A stretch of 64,000 nucleotides of DNA from Eutrigla gurnardus (Eukaryota; Chordata; Actinopteri; Perciformes; Triglidae): contig OY741281.1 of the NCBI GenBank assembly GCA_963514095.1, positions 5,262,154 to 5,326,153 on the forward strand. Direction: 5' to 3'. The notes beneath the pieces are model-generated. The model searched no databases and was not told where the DNA came from. It worked only from the letters and a program-made list of their open reading frames with translations. The translations under genes and the position numbers were made by a program. Below, in pieces: positions 1-11,800 of this stretch. Each line of letters opens with the position of its first letter. Position 1 is the first letter of the stretch.

Positions 1-2827
1 ATGCCGCGACTGGTTGAGTGGGCTGGAGAAGACAGCAAGGGATTCTCCAGGAAAACCACAAGGCCGGCTCATTTAAGGCTAATTTATCTATTTTACTCTG
101 TTTTCCTTCCAGCTTGACGCAATAGAACAGAGGCCCCTGGGAGCCAAAGTGGAAGAGTATCCATTTGCATCCCCTGGGGTGATTGGCAGATCAAGACCAA
201 TTAGTTCACTGTTACACCGTTACTAGCGTGCAATAAAAATACCAACTTTCATCTTTGTTACAGGAGTGAAGGACCAATCACTTTGATCAAACCTTTTTTT
301 TTTCCCCTTCAGTTATTATGACACGCCCTGTCTGGATGGGTTTGAGTAGGCAAAAGACTTTTAGATAGACGGGGAGAGAGGGTTAACAGTCTTGTCTGTG
401 CCCTCGCAGATACCTGTCCCCGGGATCTAAGCAGGGGAAAGTTTGAACCCTCCGAGCGAATGCAGTCACAACACAACAGGAAATGTCACGGACAGTTCAG
501 CAGCGCCTTTTTCTCCAGAAACGCACCGAACACTGCCTTGGGGAAGCCAAATCTGCTCAGTCGTAAGGGAACTAATCTATCAACTTTGTGCAGAGCATAT
601 CCAAACATGGCCGTACACGTCATGCATAACAGATACATCACTGATCAAATTAATAATAGGCTCTCATTAGCCCTCAAAACAGCTATATAACTTCAGACAA
701 AGAACAATATCAACACTTCAGGGCTACGGAGGAAAAGGGTGAGAATTTTAACTGCAGTATCTCCAATGACATCACTCTAAACTGGAGTTAAATATATCCT
801 TCACCTTCTGCTGGCAGCATCAAGCATGAGACTGAGTTACAGCGAGGCAGAGATGCTGAGTGAGGCTTCTGGCAGCCAGGAAGGCCCGGAGTAATTCAAC
901 ATATCCTCTCCAACCTTCACCACAGTCAAAAAATTACGTCATCCACACATATGCTAAACACCATGCTGAGACAACAGAGGCACTAGCAAGGTCATTGTGC
1001 CGCATAGCATCTGGACAGGCGCTCGGTTGCTCTGCTATCAGCAGATCGGGGTCTTGCGAGGGCAGTGCATACAAGTGTGCATGTCACAGTGCCTGTACTG
1101 CAGTATATCCATGTACTCCGCTTACTAGACTGCACTTTTAAAATACCTTCTAAGTGAATACACAAGCAAAATCACAAACGCAATGTGTATTTGATGGGAT
1201 ACAATTTGCAGGCATTAGAAGCACTTTAGCATATCCAACCTGAATACTTTAACACAAATTGATTCAAACATAAACTGCCCCTTTGCATTTCCTTTTCAGT
1301 CACGACTTCATTATCAATACATTTCAAAGCAATAAAGAAAGATTGCAACATTAAGTAAAATGGAAAAAAATAGAAAATAATTTCTCGTAAGTAAACTGCT
1401 AGCAGTTTATCAGATCGTTCTAGGAGCATGCCTCTTAGCATTATGCATATTAGGTTCATCATGCCCTTGACAAGAAAAACAGACACACATTCTTTCTTTC
1501 TTCTGATCTGCAGGACTTCAATATCAACAATATCATTAGAAATGGGCAATTGCGTGTGTAGGAAAACAAAGGCCTAGACGCGCAAATAAACAGCGCTTCA
1601 TCAACTGACGTGGAGCAACAGTCCACATCTGCAAACACAAACTGGGTCAGGGGATAATCTGTTGGAAGAGCTGGATGCAGAGCAGACACAGGTGAAGCAA
1701 GAAGACAACATTGCTCGCCTCTGGAGTGTGTCCCGTGAACTGTTCCTGAACTGCCGACTACTCGGCGCTCGCGGCAGATCAAAGGGACACCACTTTAGCC
1801 GTCAGTTCCACCCTATGTGTGAGCACGAACTTTGGGCGTGTGCGTGAACGGTACTGCATGTGCACGGAAACGTCCACGTCAACATTCCTCTTCGCCTCGA
1901 ATTCCCACCTTTTTTATACAGACGGTATTTGCGGCTTGGCCTCGGTGCACGCATAAAGATGTTGACCACAGTTTTTTTTTTTTTGCCCCACAGAGACTTG
2001 TAAAAGATCAAACAGTGCTGGGGATGATAAGGAACACATTACAAATATTCTATCAGTTAGTTCAAAGCGGGGCGGCGCGGAACGAACCCGAGGGAACCAT
2101 ACGCATTGGTGGCAGTCTATGGAGGTGGCCGGTGTGGCGTTCGTAAACATGCGCTATCGGGGAGCGATCTCCCTTACCTCCCTGGTTTGAAAGGACGCTC
2201 ATCCTCTTCATTTTACTCGCATCTGTACACTTGGTTGCGTGCTTGAGTTAATATTAAAGTAGGTTTTGGAACTTGGCCCAAATGCTTCCTGCTTTTTGAG
2301 ATTACTCAACGTCAAACAAGGAATTTGGGAACACAAGGGGGGCTGGACATGAAAAGGAAATGCAGGCTAAAAAAAATAATCTTCACCATCCTTAAACTCT
2401 TTAAACTTTCCCTTTGTACCAGAGTCTCACCAAAAACGTTCCTGTAACGTCCACAGGAAATTCTTGCAACATATGTAATTGACATGCTATTGCAAAGGCA
2501 TCCATTCTCGGCCTAAACGAGGTGATCATTTCAGCAGAGTCTTAAATTAATCCCTAAAAACTTCCTGAACATAAAACATAGTCCTTGCCATGTGGCTGCT
2601 TTACCCTTCAGCAGAAAGTTATGAGCGTAAGACAGCGGCGGGGAAAGGCCGCTGCAATGTGTGTGTTGATTTTTTTGTCAGTGTCTGTGAACGTCTGCCT
2701 CTGTGTGTGTGTGTGGCTGAATTTTCAATGCTAATTGATTCCAGTGTGGCGCGCTCCATCACACCCAATAGGGCAGTCAACCCCTCCCCTCCCCTATAAT
2801 GTGCCAACACGTCTCCCACAGACATAC
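1..2827 (-). other. lmbr1: lmbr1 intron 9 (5' part only), non-coding
   Basis: No exon of lmbr1 exon-10 type (the conserved ERRKKASAWERNLVYP region) is found on either strand, so this is intron between exon 9 and an exon outside the window. The stretch from about 60 to 430 is non-repetitive and has a perfect octamer word ATTTGCAT at 163-170 and a CAATTAG homeodomain word near 198-204, like a conserved non-coding element. Positions about 800-2580 show nothing I can name. A short TG run sits near 2701-2716. Confidence 0.7.
60..430. promoter_or_regulatory. candidate conserved non-coding element in lmbr1 intron 9
   Basis: Unique-looking sequence with an octamer ATTTGCAT (163-170), a CAATTAG word and TAATTTAT (78-85), flanked by less structured sequence. 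No coding potential matching a family. Conservation is inferred from texture only and was not measured. Confidence 0.3.
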
Positions 2828-5800
2828 CGTTTAATCTCCTCTGAAGGGCTTCCTCCTGCAAATGGATGCAGTAAATCTGCTCATCCAGGTCCTCCAGGAT
2901 CTGAAGGGAGGGAGCAGAGGAGGAAGAGATGAAATGGGTTATAATTAGGCCCAAAGTGGGACTGGAGAGATGGCAGATGGGAGGATGAGTTGGTGATGTA
3001 TTTGTAGTCCTCTGTCGCACATGTAAGTGGTCCACGGAGACGGACAGTAGCTTCAAGTTGGAGCGTCAAGTTCAACACTTTAAGTCTTTCACAGAAAACT
3101 GCCGGTATTATATTTGTATTGATCAAATACAACCACACATATTGATTACTTACTGTTGGCTTCACTAGTAACTGGCCCATGATGGTGAACATGGTGGACA
3201 ATCCCACAGGAGTGCACACTACACATGAGAAAATAGTAGGATCAGTGTGATTGTTTAACCAACAATTGCATTTTATTTAGAGTGGATAAGAAGAAATTAA
3301 ACTGCTTACTTAGTAAAAGTAGTCCTCCCATCAGAGATATACAGGAGTAAAGGTATGGAAGGTAAAATTCCCAAAGATCTATGGAAAAATACATTAATTT
3401 AATCAGAATATAGAATGAAAGACTGGACGAACATTTTGGGAAATACACAAGAAATAGTCCCAGCACACAAGACCGCAATTTATTCATTTTTAGTCATTAT
3501 GATGTGTGGAGGGATTAAACATAATTTGCCAATTCCACTCTTGATGCTAAGCTAAGATAATAAACTTGTGGCTTGAGTTTCATAGTTAATGCAAAGACAT
3601 GAGGTATTAATTCTCACTCTGCCAGAAGAGAAAAAAAGCCTAAATTGTTGAGCTATTTCTTACAAATGACGTACCGTAGAGCGACTCCATACTGGCTGCA
3701 TCATTGTCAATGAGCGCTGACGCCACCCACACGATGCCCAAGATGAGCAAAGCCAGCAGGAAGAGCATCACAAAGGTCTCTAGAATACGCGCCCTAATGC
3801 CCTGACAGAAAAAGTGCACGGGAGGAAGAAAAAAAAGAATCCAATTAGATATGGCTAATACGATTTTATCTGTAATCACAATAAACAAGGATCCGATATC
3901 AACATACATCAAAAAACACATTCATCAAACTGATGTTTATTGCACTGAGCTGGGAGGTGGTATTGCCTACAACACATATAATAAGAAAACAAGATTCATT
4001 TTACGAGACATCTCCCTCCTCCCTCCATCCTGCCTCGCTCATATTAAACACCGTCACTTCCATTCACCGCGCGCAAACATGAAATAAACGCTCCCACAGA
4101 TTCCTGTGTAAAACGGCTCTTTTATACACACATATTGCGGTCTATAAAGTGGGTCTAACGGGGGCTGGTGGTGGCGGAGGTGAAATTAAAAAAGAGTAAG
4201 GGGGTGGGAGGTGCCGTGAGGAGTATGAAGCCTGGCTGGGTCAGCTACTGTCTGCGATCAAGAGCAGGCCTCCCATCTGGGGCCGATTAGGAGCTCCCTT
4301 AGCACCGCGGTCGTGTCCCGGGCCGCGCAGACGTGAGGGTTTTGGGGTAATTTGGGTTTTCCGGGTCACAAACTGCTGAGTGGTTAATAAAGTCCTCCTC
4401 TACCTGTTCACACAGTTTCCATTTCCCCCCCTGCTGGAGAGCCGAGCTGTCTAGCACTGTGAGATAGATGGGCGTTCTCATACACATGTCGGGGTAGGCT
4501 ACCAGGCCCGGGATAACAAGGGCTCTCTGCTTTTTCGGAGCGCTGCTTAAATTGGCCACATATGAGCAATTTGTTACCAGCTAACATAATGGCCGTGCTG
4601 CTGCTGTTCAGCATTTGCCAACAGGTACATGAAGGGGGTCTCTCTTTGAAAGTCCCCCCTGTTAATCAAGTCGCTTTATAGAATGGAAATGGTTTCAATT
4701 CCGCAGATTAAATCAGACAGCATCGTTTTTTTTTAATTTCCCCAACATAGGTCACAATTGTTATCCAAAAACCACCTGTCTTTTAGCATTCAATTACAAT
4801 TCAGGTCACTGTTTAATCGCCGTTTCTCTCCTTTTTCAACCTAAATTATCGTCCCTTCTAACTCTCTCTTGAGCTCTTATCTTTTACCACCACGTTCCTC
4901 ACAAAGGGCATTCATGTGTCCCAGACATATCTGGCAAATTAAATGTCTACTCATCATCACTGACCCATTCACTTCATGCTTGAGACGTGGGAGTGATGTA
5001 GGGAGTTAAGTTTATTCTCGGTCTCCATTCACTGTCATTGGTGAAAATCCCCCCCCCATAGCATCCTTTAGCTATTACCGAGCAATCACTCGCCTTGCGC
5101 CTCCTCTTACGTGGTATTCTGGAAAAAGCCTGTGAGTGAGTATAGAATTTTCTAGCACAACAGGGAGGGAAGTGGGCAGGGTCTGGAGTGCCCCAGTGTG
5201 GCCGAGGTGGACACTGCAGCCACTCGACAGGTAATGTTAGAGGGGGTACGTGGTCTTATAGAATCTTTAGTCAGCACCAAAAAGAAAACAGTCGCAACGT
5301 ATTATGAAGAAATGTATATCATTAATAGATACATCTCCATAATAACATCTTAAGGGACCTATATATGCATGTTTTGTTATGCTATACACCAACAATAAAT
5401 TCACCACTCAACACAGATCAATACATTAAGAATTATAGCCACAAATCGGACATAGAAGTTAAATTCTCCTGCTCTTTTGCACACATAAGCACACCCTTGA
5501 GTTCACTAGATGGATGCTGCTATCGAGCATCTCACAGCTCGGCTCAACTGGGCAGAGAGGAAAACACAAGAGGGAGAAAGAAAGACAGACATGGAGAGAG
5601 ATATAGGGGGAGAACAACAGAGGGAGACTGGTGGAGGAGAGGAGTCGACGTCTGAGCGCATCTCATTCCCCGGAGGTAAGAGAGGTGAGAGAGGAATGCT
5701 TTCAGGGACTTCAGCCACGTCCCACACGCGCTCTCTTAAGGATGCATCAGGACGAGCAGATGCCGTAGGCAGGACGCGCGTCCGCTCAAGCGCACCAGTC

Positions 5801-8800
5801 CACCTTAACAAGCTGCCCATGCCATGCTGGAGGTGTATTCCCTTTAGATAGGTCTCTCAATCATTTATAAGACTCAAATCATTACCCATTCAGATCATTT
5901 AGGGCAAAGGCAATGCTTGTCACCTCCCTTACTATCATCCCTGGCTCCTGCCTCGCTGGTAGAACAATCCACTGTGACGGACGTGATTTGACTACGTAGA
6001 GGAAAGAGGACACTGAACTGTGAGCCCGGATTGGTTTCATTGATCCGTGCACATGCATGACGCTGCACACTGAAAGTTACGTCTATCCTATTCTTGAGAG
6101 GGGAAGATTAAGTCCTTTTGTTCCTCATCAAATGGCAAAGCAAGGGCAAATGTGTGCTCTGAAAAACTATGGTATAAAAATAGGAAAATGCAACTATGCT
6201 ATCATCATTAATCAAAGATAAAACTGTCAATTGGTGAGGGAAAGGAGGGAGGAAAAAAAGAAAAAAGACCTGTGCCTTGGCATCCAGAGCGCCCGCTGAA
6301 AGTTTCTATTCTTGCCATTCTAAATGTGTAACTACCTCTAAATATAGCAGCTCTGAAATATTCAGCATCCCCTGATCCTCACACCGACATCGAGTGAGGG
6401 GCTGCTTAACTGCAGCTATGCTCAAACAAGACTGGAGAGACTTCCAAGAAATGCGTGTAGCGGCCGGAGAGAAAAAAGTAACCGCCTCATATGCAGCACC
6501 AAACAAAACATGCACGGATTCACGTGTGCACATAACGGGCAGACGCACATGACCAGCCAAGTAAATTAACCTCCAAATCTACCCAATTAGACAAAGCCGC
6601 AGAGGGCCTGGAAACACTTCATGAGCTGTTTCGCCGAGCTTGTGCCGCCGAAACGAAAAAAACGAAAGCACAATCTGCCTTTTGATGTAGTGCTTCGACC
6701 GACGAATCTAGCAGAGAGTTCACCTCTGGAAGCTGAATGTCACAGTGGAATGGTGGACAAGTGGAAGAGAGAGTGAGAGATGATACTTGGGAAGGTGCAG
6801 GGTTGTGTTGGGGGTGGAGGAGGGGGGGAACAGACAAAGGACGAGGGTTAGGTGGTGCAGGAGCTTCCGAGTTGCCGCCATCAATCCTTAGCAGGTCAGC
6901 AGGCGGTGGCAGAGATCATCCCGCAGACCATCCTTCTGCTCACTATGAGGGGGCGTGTGGAACAAGGGCCAAGAGTATAATAAGTGAGGGAGGGGGCAGG
7001 GTCTTTTTTTTTTTTTTTTTGCCCCCCAGCAAAACGACTGCCCTCTTTGCTAAAGACATGCCAGATGCCCAGGGACCTTATTAGTGTATCCTTCAACCAG
7101 TCGGCCACAGCGCAATGACCGTGTCAAAGACAGAAAGCAGAGGAGAGGGACACTCCCCTGTAAAGCTGCACAATGAACTTCTAAAGACGCTTAATAAGAC
7201 TTCTTAATGACGACACGAGAGCATGGAAAGTGATCGGCATCACGTCGTATTGTCCGAACTGAGCAGTGGGATTTGGAAAAAACAAACAAATCAAAAAAAC
7301 AGAAACAGAAAAACAACATTGTTGTCAAAGTTCAGTAATGTGTTTTTTTTTCTTCTTCTTTTTTTTAGATGTGAACCATTTCCCCGCTGGTTTCATGGCC
7401 GATTCACCAATGAGTCAGAAAACAGGCGGATTTAAATGAAGGAAGCAGCCTCAGTACTTTCTGATGTTGGCCAAGTTTTATTTGACATCCTACAGTGACG
7501 ACAGCTTGTTCTGATTACCGAAAGGTGTCAGACTGATAAGTCTTCAAAGAATAAATGACTGTATCCTTTTTCTGGAAGCAAAAGTTTAGGACCAAATGCA
7601 CCATAACACCATAATACTCTGCCCTTCTTAAATGTATGTGAATAAGTTGTAGTAATTCAGTCTACTTGGATGATCTTGCTTTAAAATCAGCCGCTAAAAG
7701 TCTGGAACAAAAATCAGTTGGGTTTCAGAACTGATCACTTAGGTTAGAAAAACTGAGTCACGAGAGGAAAGGGGGGGGAAAAAAATCCTGAGCAACTCGC
7801 TTGTTCTTTTTGAAATTCCCAGCTCGAACTAATATGTTGCCATGGAAACGAACATTGTAACAGCCAGCTTTAGGGAGACATTGTGACCTTAAAGGAAGGT
7901 ATGTAAACACCACTTTATATTCTCGGACCGGCCCTGCCCCGAAAGAAGGCCTGGGAAAAATGTCTGCATGTGCAGGAGATTTGAAATAAATATCCAGGCC
8001 CCCATTGTGGAGCTCCAACAAAGAGGAGTATCTTAGTAACACCACGCGGGTTTGCTCGGCGAGACGTTTTCTCTCCCCCTCCCCTCCCCTCCCCTCCACA
8101 ATAAACACACTTCTCATCATTGGCGGGTTAGGGCTTAGGATGAGATTGATGAGGAGTTTCTTTAACTACCAGATGAAACCTGTTGGCCCTTTGCTGGGTC
8201 AGTCAGGAGGTCAGACTCGTTCCAACTCGTTTCAGGATCAAACACATTTCAATACTGTGGGTAAGACCAAAAGACTATGCACTGCAGAGCATACTTTCCA
8301 CAATTTAGATGCAAAAAAAAAGCCTAAAATATTAAATCCAACTGGTAATTGTGCATATTTGTTACAAAAAATGTTAGTTGAATACATGTTTTTATTATTA
8401 TCTGAGCATTAGTGCTAAAAAATAACACTACACTACAAATAGACCAGGAAGTTGTCATTGTCATCTGTTTTTTATACCTTGATCTAATTGTTTTTGAGTA
8501 AATATAGCTTCAAGATATCGTACTCGCCATGTATAGTTATTAAGCCAACTTACGTTCCTTGATATAAATAGAAGTCTGAACAAAGGCTGGTGCTGATGTC
8601 TTCCCAGTCTTTGTCAGAACAAGCTGGTTGTCTCAATAAGGACGACAGTGATGGCTCTCATCATTATAATGCCATCTACTGGCGGTGCAGCAACAACTAT
8701 TAGTGACAGAAATGCTTTAAAGCCTCAAAATCGCTCCCAAACAATACAGAGCACTCCACTTGGAATACTCCTTTATATGCAACATGCAATTGCACAAATA

Positions 8801-11800
8801 AACCATGCTATTAACCTTTCTAAAATCATCATCGGAACCAAAGGAACCCCTGAACCTTTAGTGGCCTCGGTGATGCAGCTCTTCGGCAAAGATTTGAGAA
8901 CACGGCAGTAAAGCGGGAGACATTTTACAGCAGGATCATAACATCTGACATCAAAACCCTAAGTTGCTCTGATTCATCCACAATTTGGACAATTTGTTAA
9001 ACTATTAATCTCTCAGGTGACAGAGCCTCTAAAGAGCTGAACAGTTAACAAAAAAAAAACCATCCACATTTCCATCTTTATTCTGGTGGCGTCTTTTAGT
9101 ACATCGTCAAAAATAAACACAGCCACATGAAAAGGCTGACTTACAACGTTAGTAGTGAAATTCATCATTCACTTCATTTCCGCAGTCAAAAGAACCTCGC
9201 AGTGCCATAACATTAGCCCAGGAGGTTAAAACGGCACATAAAACCTTATGACAATGTGGTCTAATGCTGTTATTGGGGAAAGGGATAATATCACATTATA
9301 AAAACTCGGATCTGTGTTTTACATTCCCTTTTTCCTGTCGGCTGCATGATTGACTCTGCAGGCAGCTTTTACGGTAAAACAGGAGTGTCACCTCCTTCCA
9401 CAGCACACACACTCACACACAATATATACCTGGAAGTGCAGCTCAACATTGAACAGTGCTTCCTCTAAGCAAATTTATGGAACATCAGTAGCAAGAAACA
9501 GTCTTGGTGAAATGAAAAAAGAACAAAAACGTGAAAGAGGCCCTCATCCTGCTTCCTACACATCGGGGCCTGCCCTCTACTGAAGAAATCCAACCGAAAA
9601 AACAAATTAGTGGGTGGAGGGAGAAAAGAACTGGCTATACACTACAGTACAGACTAATTTTTATGTGCTTTTGCCAGGAGGGACATAAACCAGAGGGGTT
9701 TCAAACTGTGACACAGGATAGAGGTGTATTAAAAGTAAATCTTTCCCCCTCCATTTTGCGAGGCTCTATTGTGCTGTCATGTTGCTGCGACTTTATGGAC
9801 TTTTGGAACACGAGCCCCCAGCCTCTTTTTTTTGGGGGGGTAATCAATTAAATGAGGAAGTTCGCTGAGCCTTACAACTCGATTATTAGCCTGTCCTTTT
9901 GAAGTTTTATTTTAGGGGGCTGGGGAGGGGGTGACAAGGAATCAGGCTTTAAATCACCGGGGCCGATGCAGCAGTGTTGAAGCGTTTGCAGCCTATGGCC
10001 TTATTGGAAGGGTTTGTCAGGATGTGGCGCTGGGTGAAGTCCAGATTCAGACTTTCATGGTTAATGAACTTTCTGTGGCGGCTGTTACAGTGGCGTGAGT
10101 CAGGGAGAGGACAAGGACAAGGCACCTGCTGCTGCTGCTGCTGTGGCTTTGACTGTTTAAGAGAGAGCCCCTTGCATGGCTAGCAAAGCATATAAAATCA
10201 CAAAACCTCACAAAAACGTCTGATTTATTTCACAGGATTTTTGTTCCAGACTTTGAAAGAGCTGCAAAGTGTCAAACTCATTTCCCATTTCTAATGTTTT
10301 TTTTTTGATTATAGTCGGTAACCTTGCGGGACACACAAAAGACAAAGATGCATATTAATTAAAAAACAAACAATTGAGGCAATTTACCTTTTTAGATCCC
10401 GCAAATCCCTCAGATTCCAAAAAGAAATAGGCAAAGGGCATCAGGACGAAGAGGCAAAGGTTGGAGAACAGTGACACCAGGTTCCACAGACCTTCAGAAA
10501 CCAAACATATGACATAGAGTTTAGCAAGTATGATATATTATAAATCAGTAGTCAATCCTATTTTAAATGTTTGACTGATTATTTGTTTCCACAAATTGAA
10601 TATTATTATGTAGTAGTTGTGAGGCAAAGTGCCAACACAGGTTTTTATTTGGCAAGTGTCTTTGTGTCACGTCTAAGTTGTGGACTCTAATGCCCCCTGG
10701 TGGCTGTTGCAGCTCCCAACAGCCTCACTGACAGAAATAGTGGTTAACACTGACATGTGATCAGATGTGGCACATGAAACAGAAACGACTTAAATCAAGG
10801 TGGATGCTTACTACATCTATCAACAGCTGCTGCTTGTGGTTACCCATTTATACACATTTAAGATTAACACAAACTTCAAATAATAAATAATAATCAGGAA
10901 TTGTATTGGCATTTTTAGAAAGCAAAAATTCCTCATTATTTGGTACGTCCACCTTTTACCGTAATCAGAGCTTGCAGTCAGTCTAGTGTTAAAATCAAAA
11001 CAGCATACTATTCATATCACAGTCTATTAATAGCCACAGTCAATATATTCTTTTAATCCAGTTTTTGTTTTAAGTCAAAATGAAGCTTGAAATTGCAACA
11101 ATGCCTCAATTCTTCTTTTCTCAGGTAACTCCACTCTAATATGTCTTTAGTGTTGTAGCACAAACTGAAACTAAAGATAAATATATATATACGTATATAT
11201 ACTGTATAAGGAACATACCTTTGAATGAATGACGACAACTTAAGACACATTTTGTGAAACCTTATCAAACATGGATTGATTATGATATGTTGTTGTTTTT
11301 TAAATAAATAAGGTGAACTGAAGAGTTTTGGACACCACCATGTTGTATCATCACTGAACATAGCTGTCTCATTTAGATGACTCTCAAACATTTATGTGAC
11401 TACACTGCGATTTGCACAGCAAATGTTAATAAACACATCCATTGATTCATATCTGTAAATAGTTAATTATGATTTACGTTATTCTGAATATGTTAGAAGA
11501 TCATTATTTTTGTTAATCTAACGACAAATGAGCAGGAGAACTAGTTAGTTTAATGAAACACAAAGACACGTGATGTGAGCTCTACTGACCGTGGATGAGG
11601 GAGCCATTGAGCCACTGAATGTAATAGTTTTTGGGGAAGGAGAGGAGGATCTCGTTACTGATGATTGAGAAAGGGAGTAGGAAGACGGCACCACCCGACA
11701 CTGCCAGGGTGAAGGTGCACAAGTATAATCTGCAAATGAAATCAAACACACCAACAGACAGACAGAAACACGCACGTGTTAGGACAGATAAAAAACTAAC

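Larger units (their letters stand above)
3802..10387 (-). other. lmbr1: lmbr1 intron 5, orthologous to the mammalian intron that hosts the ZRS limb enhancer
   Basis: This 6.6 kb intron lies between the exon ending ...GFAGSKK and the exon starting GIRARILETF, the same junction as intron 5 of human LMBR1, which contains the ZRS enhancer of SHH. It is by far the longest complete lmbr1 intron here. No coding exon is visible. Non-repetitive stretches of enhancer-like texture lie at about 4560-4830, 6300-6720, 7780-8000 and 9790-10190. I could not align any of them to a ZRS with certainty from memory, so the precise enhancer is not called. Confidence 0.6.

Noticed and set aside
2619..3056. 145-codon minus-strand open frame
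   Set aside because: Only its part at 2828-2900 is a real exon (lmbr1 exon 9); the rest is read-through into introns.
9790..10190. Firm call of the ZRS in this block
   Set aside because: Resemblance to remembered mammalian ZRS was limited to a ten-base word, which can be chance; left as a candidate only.
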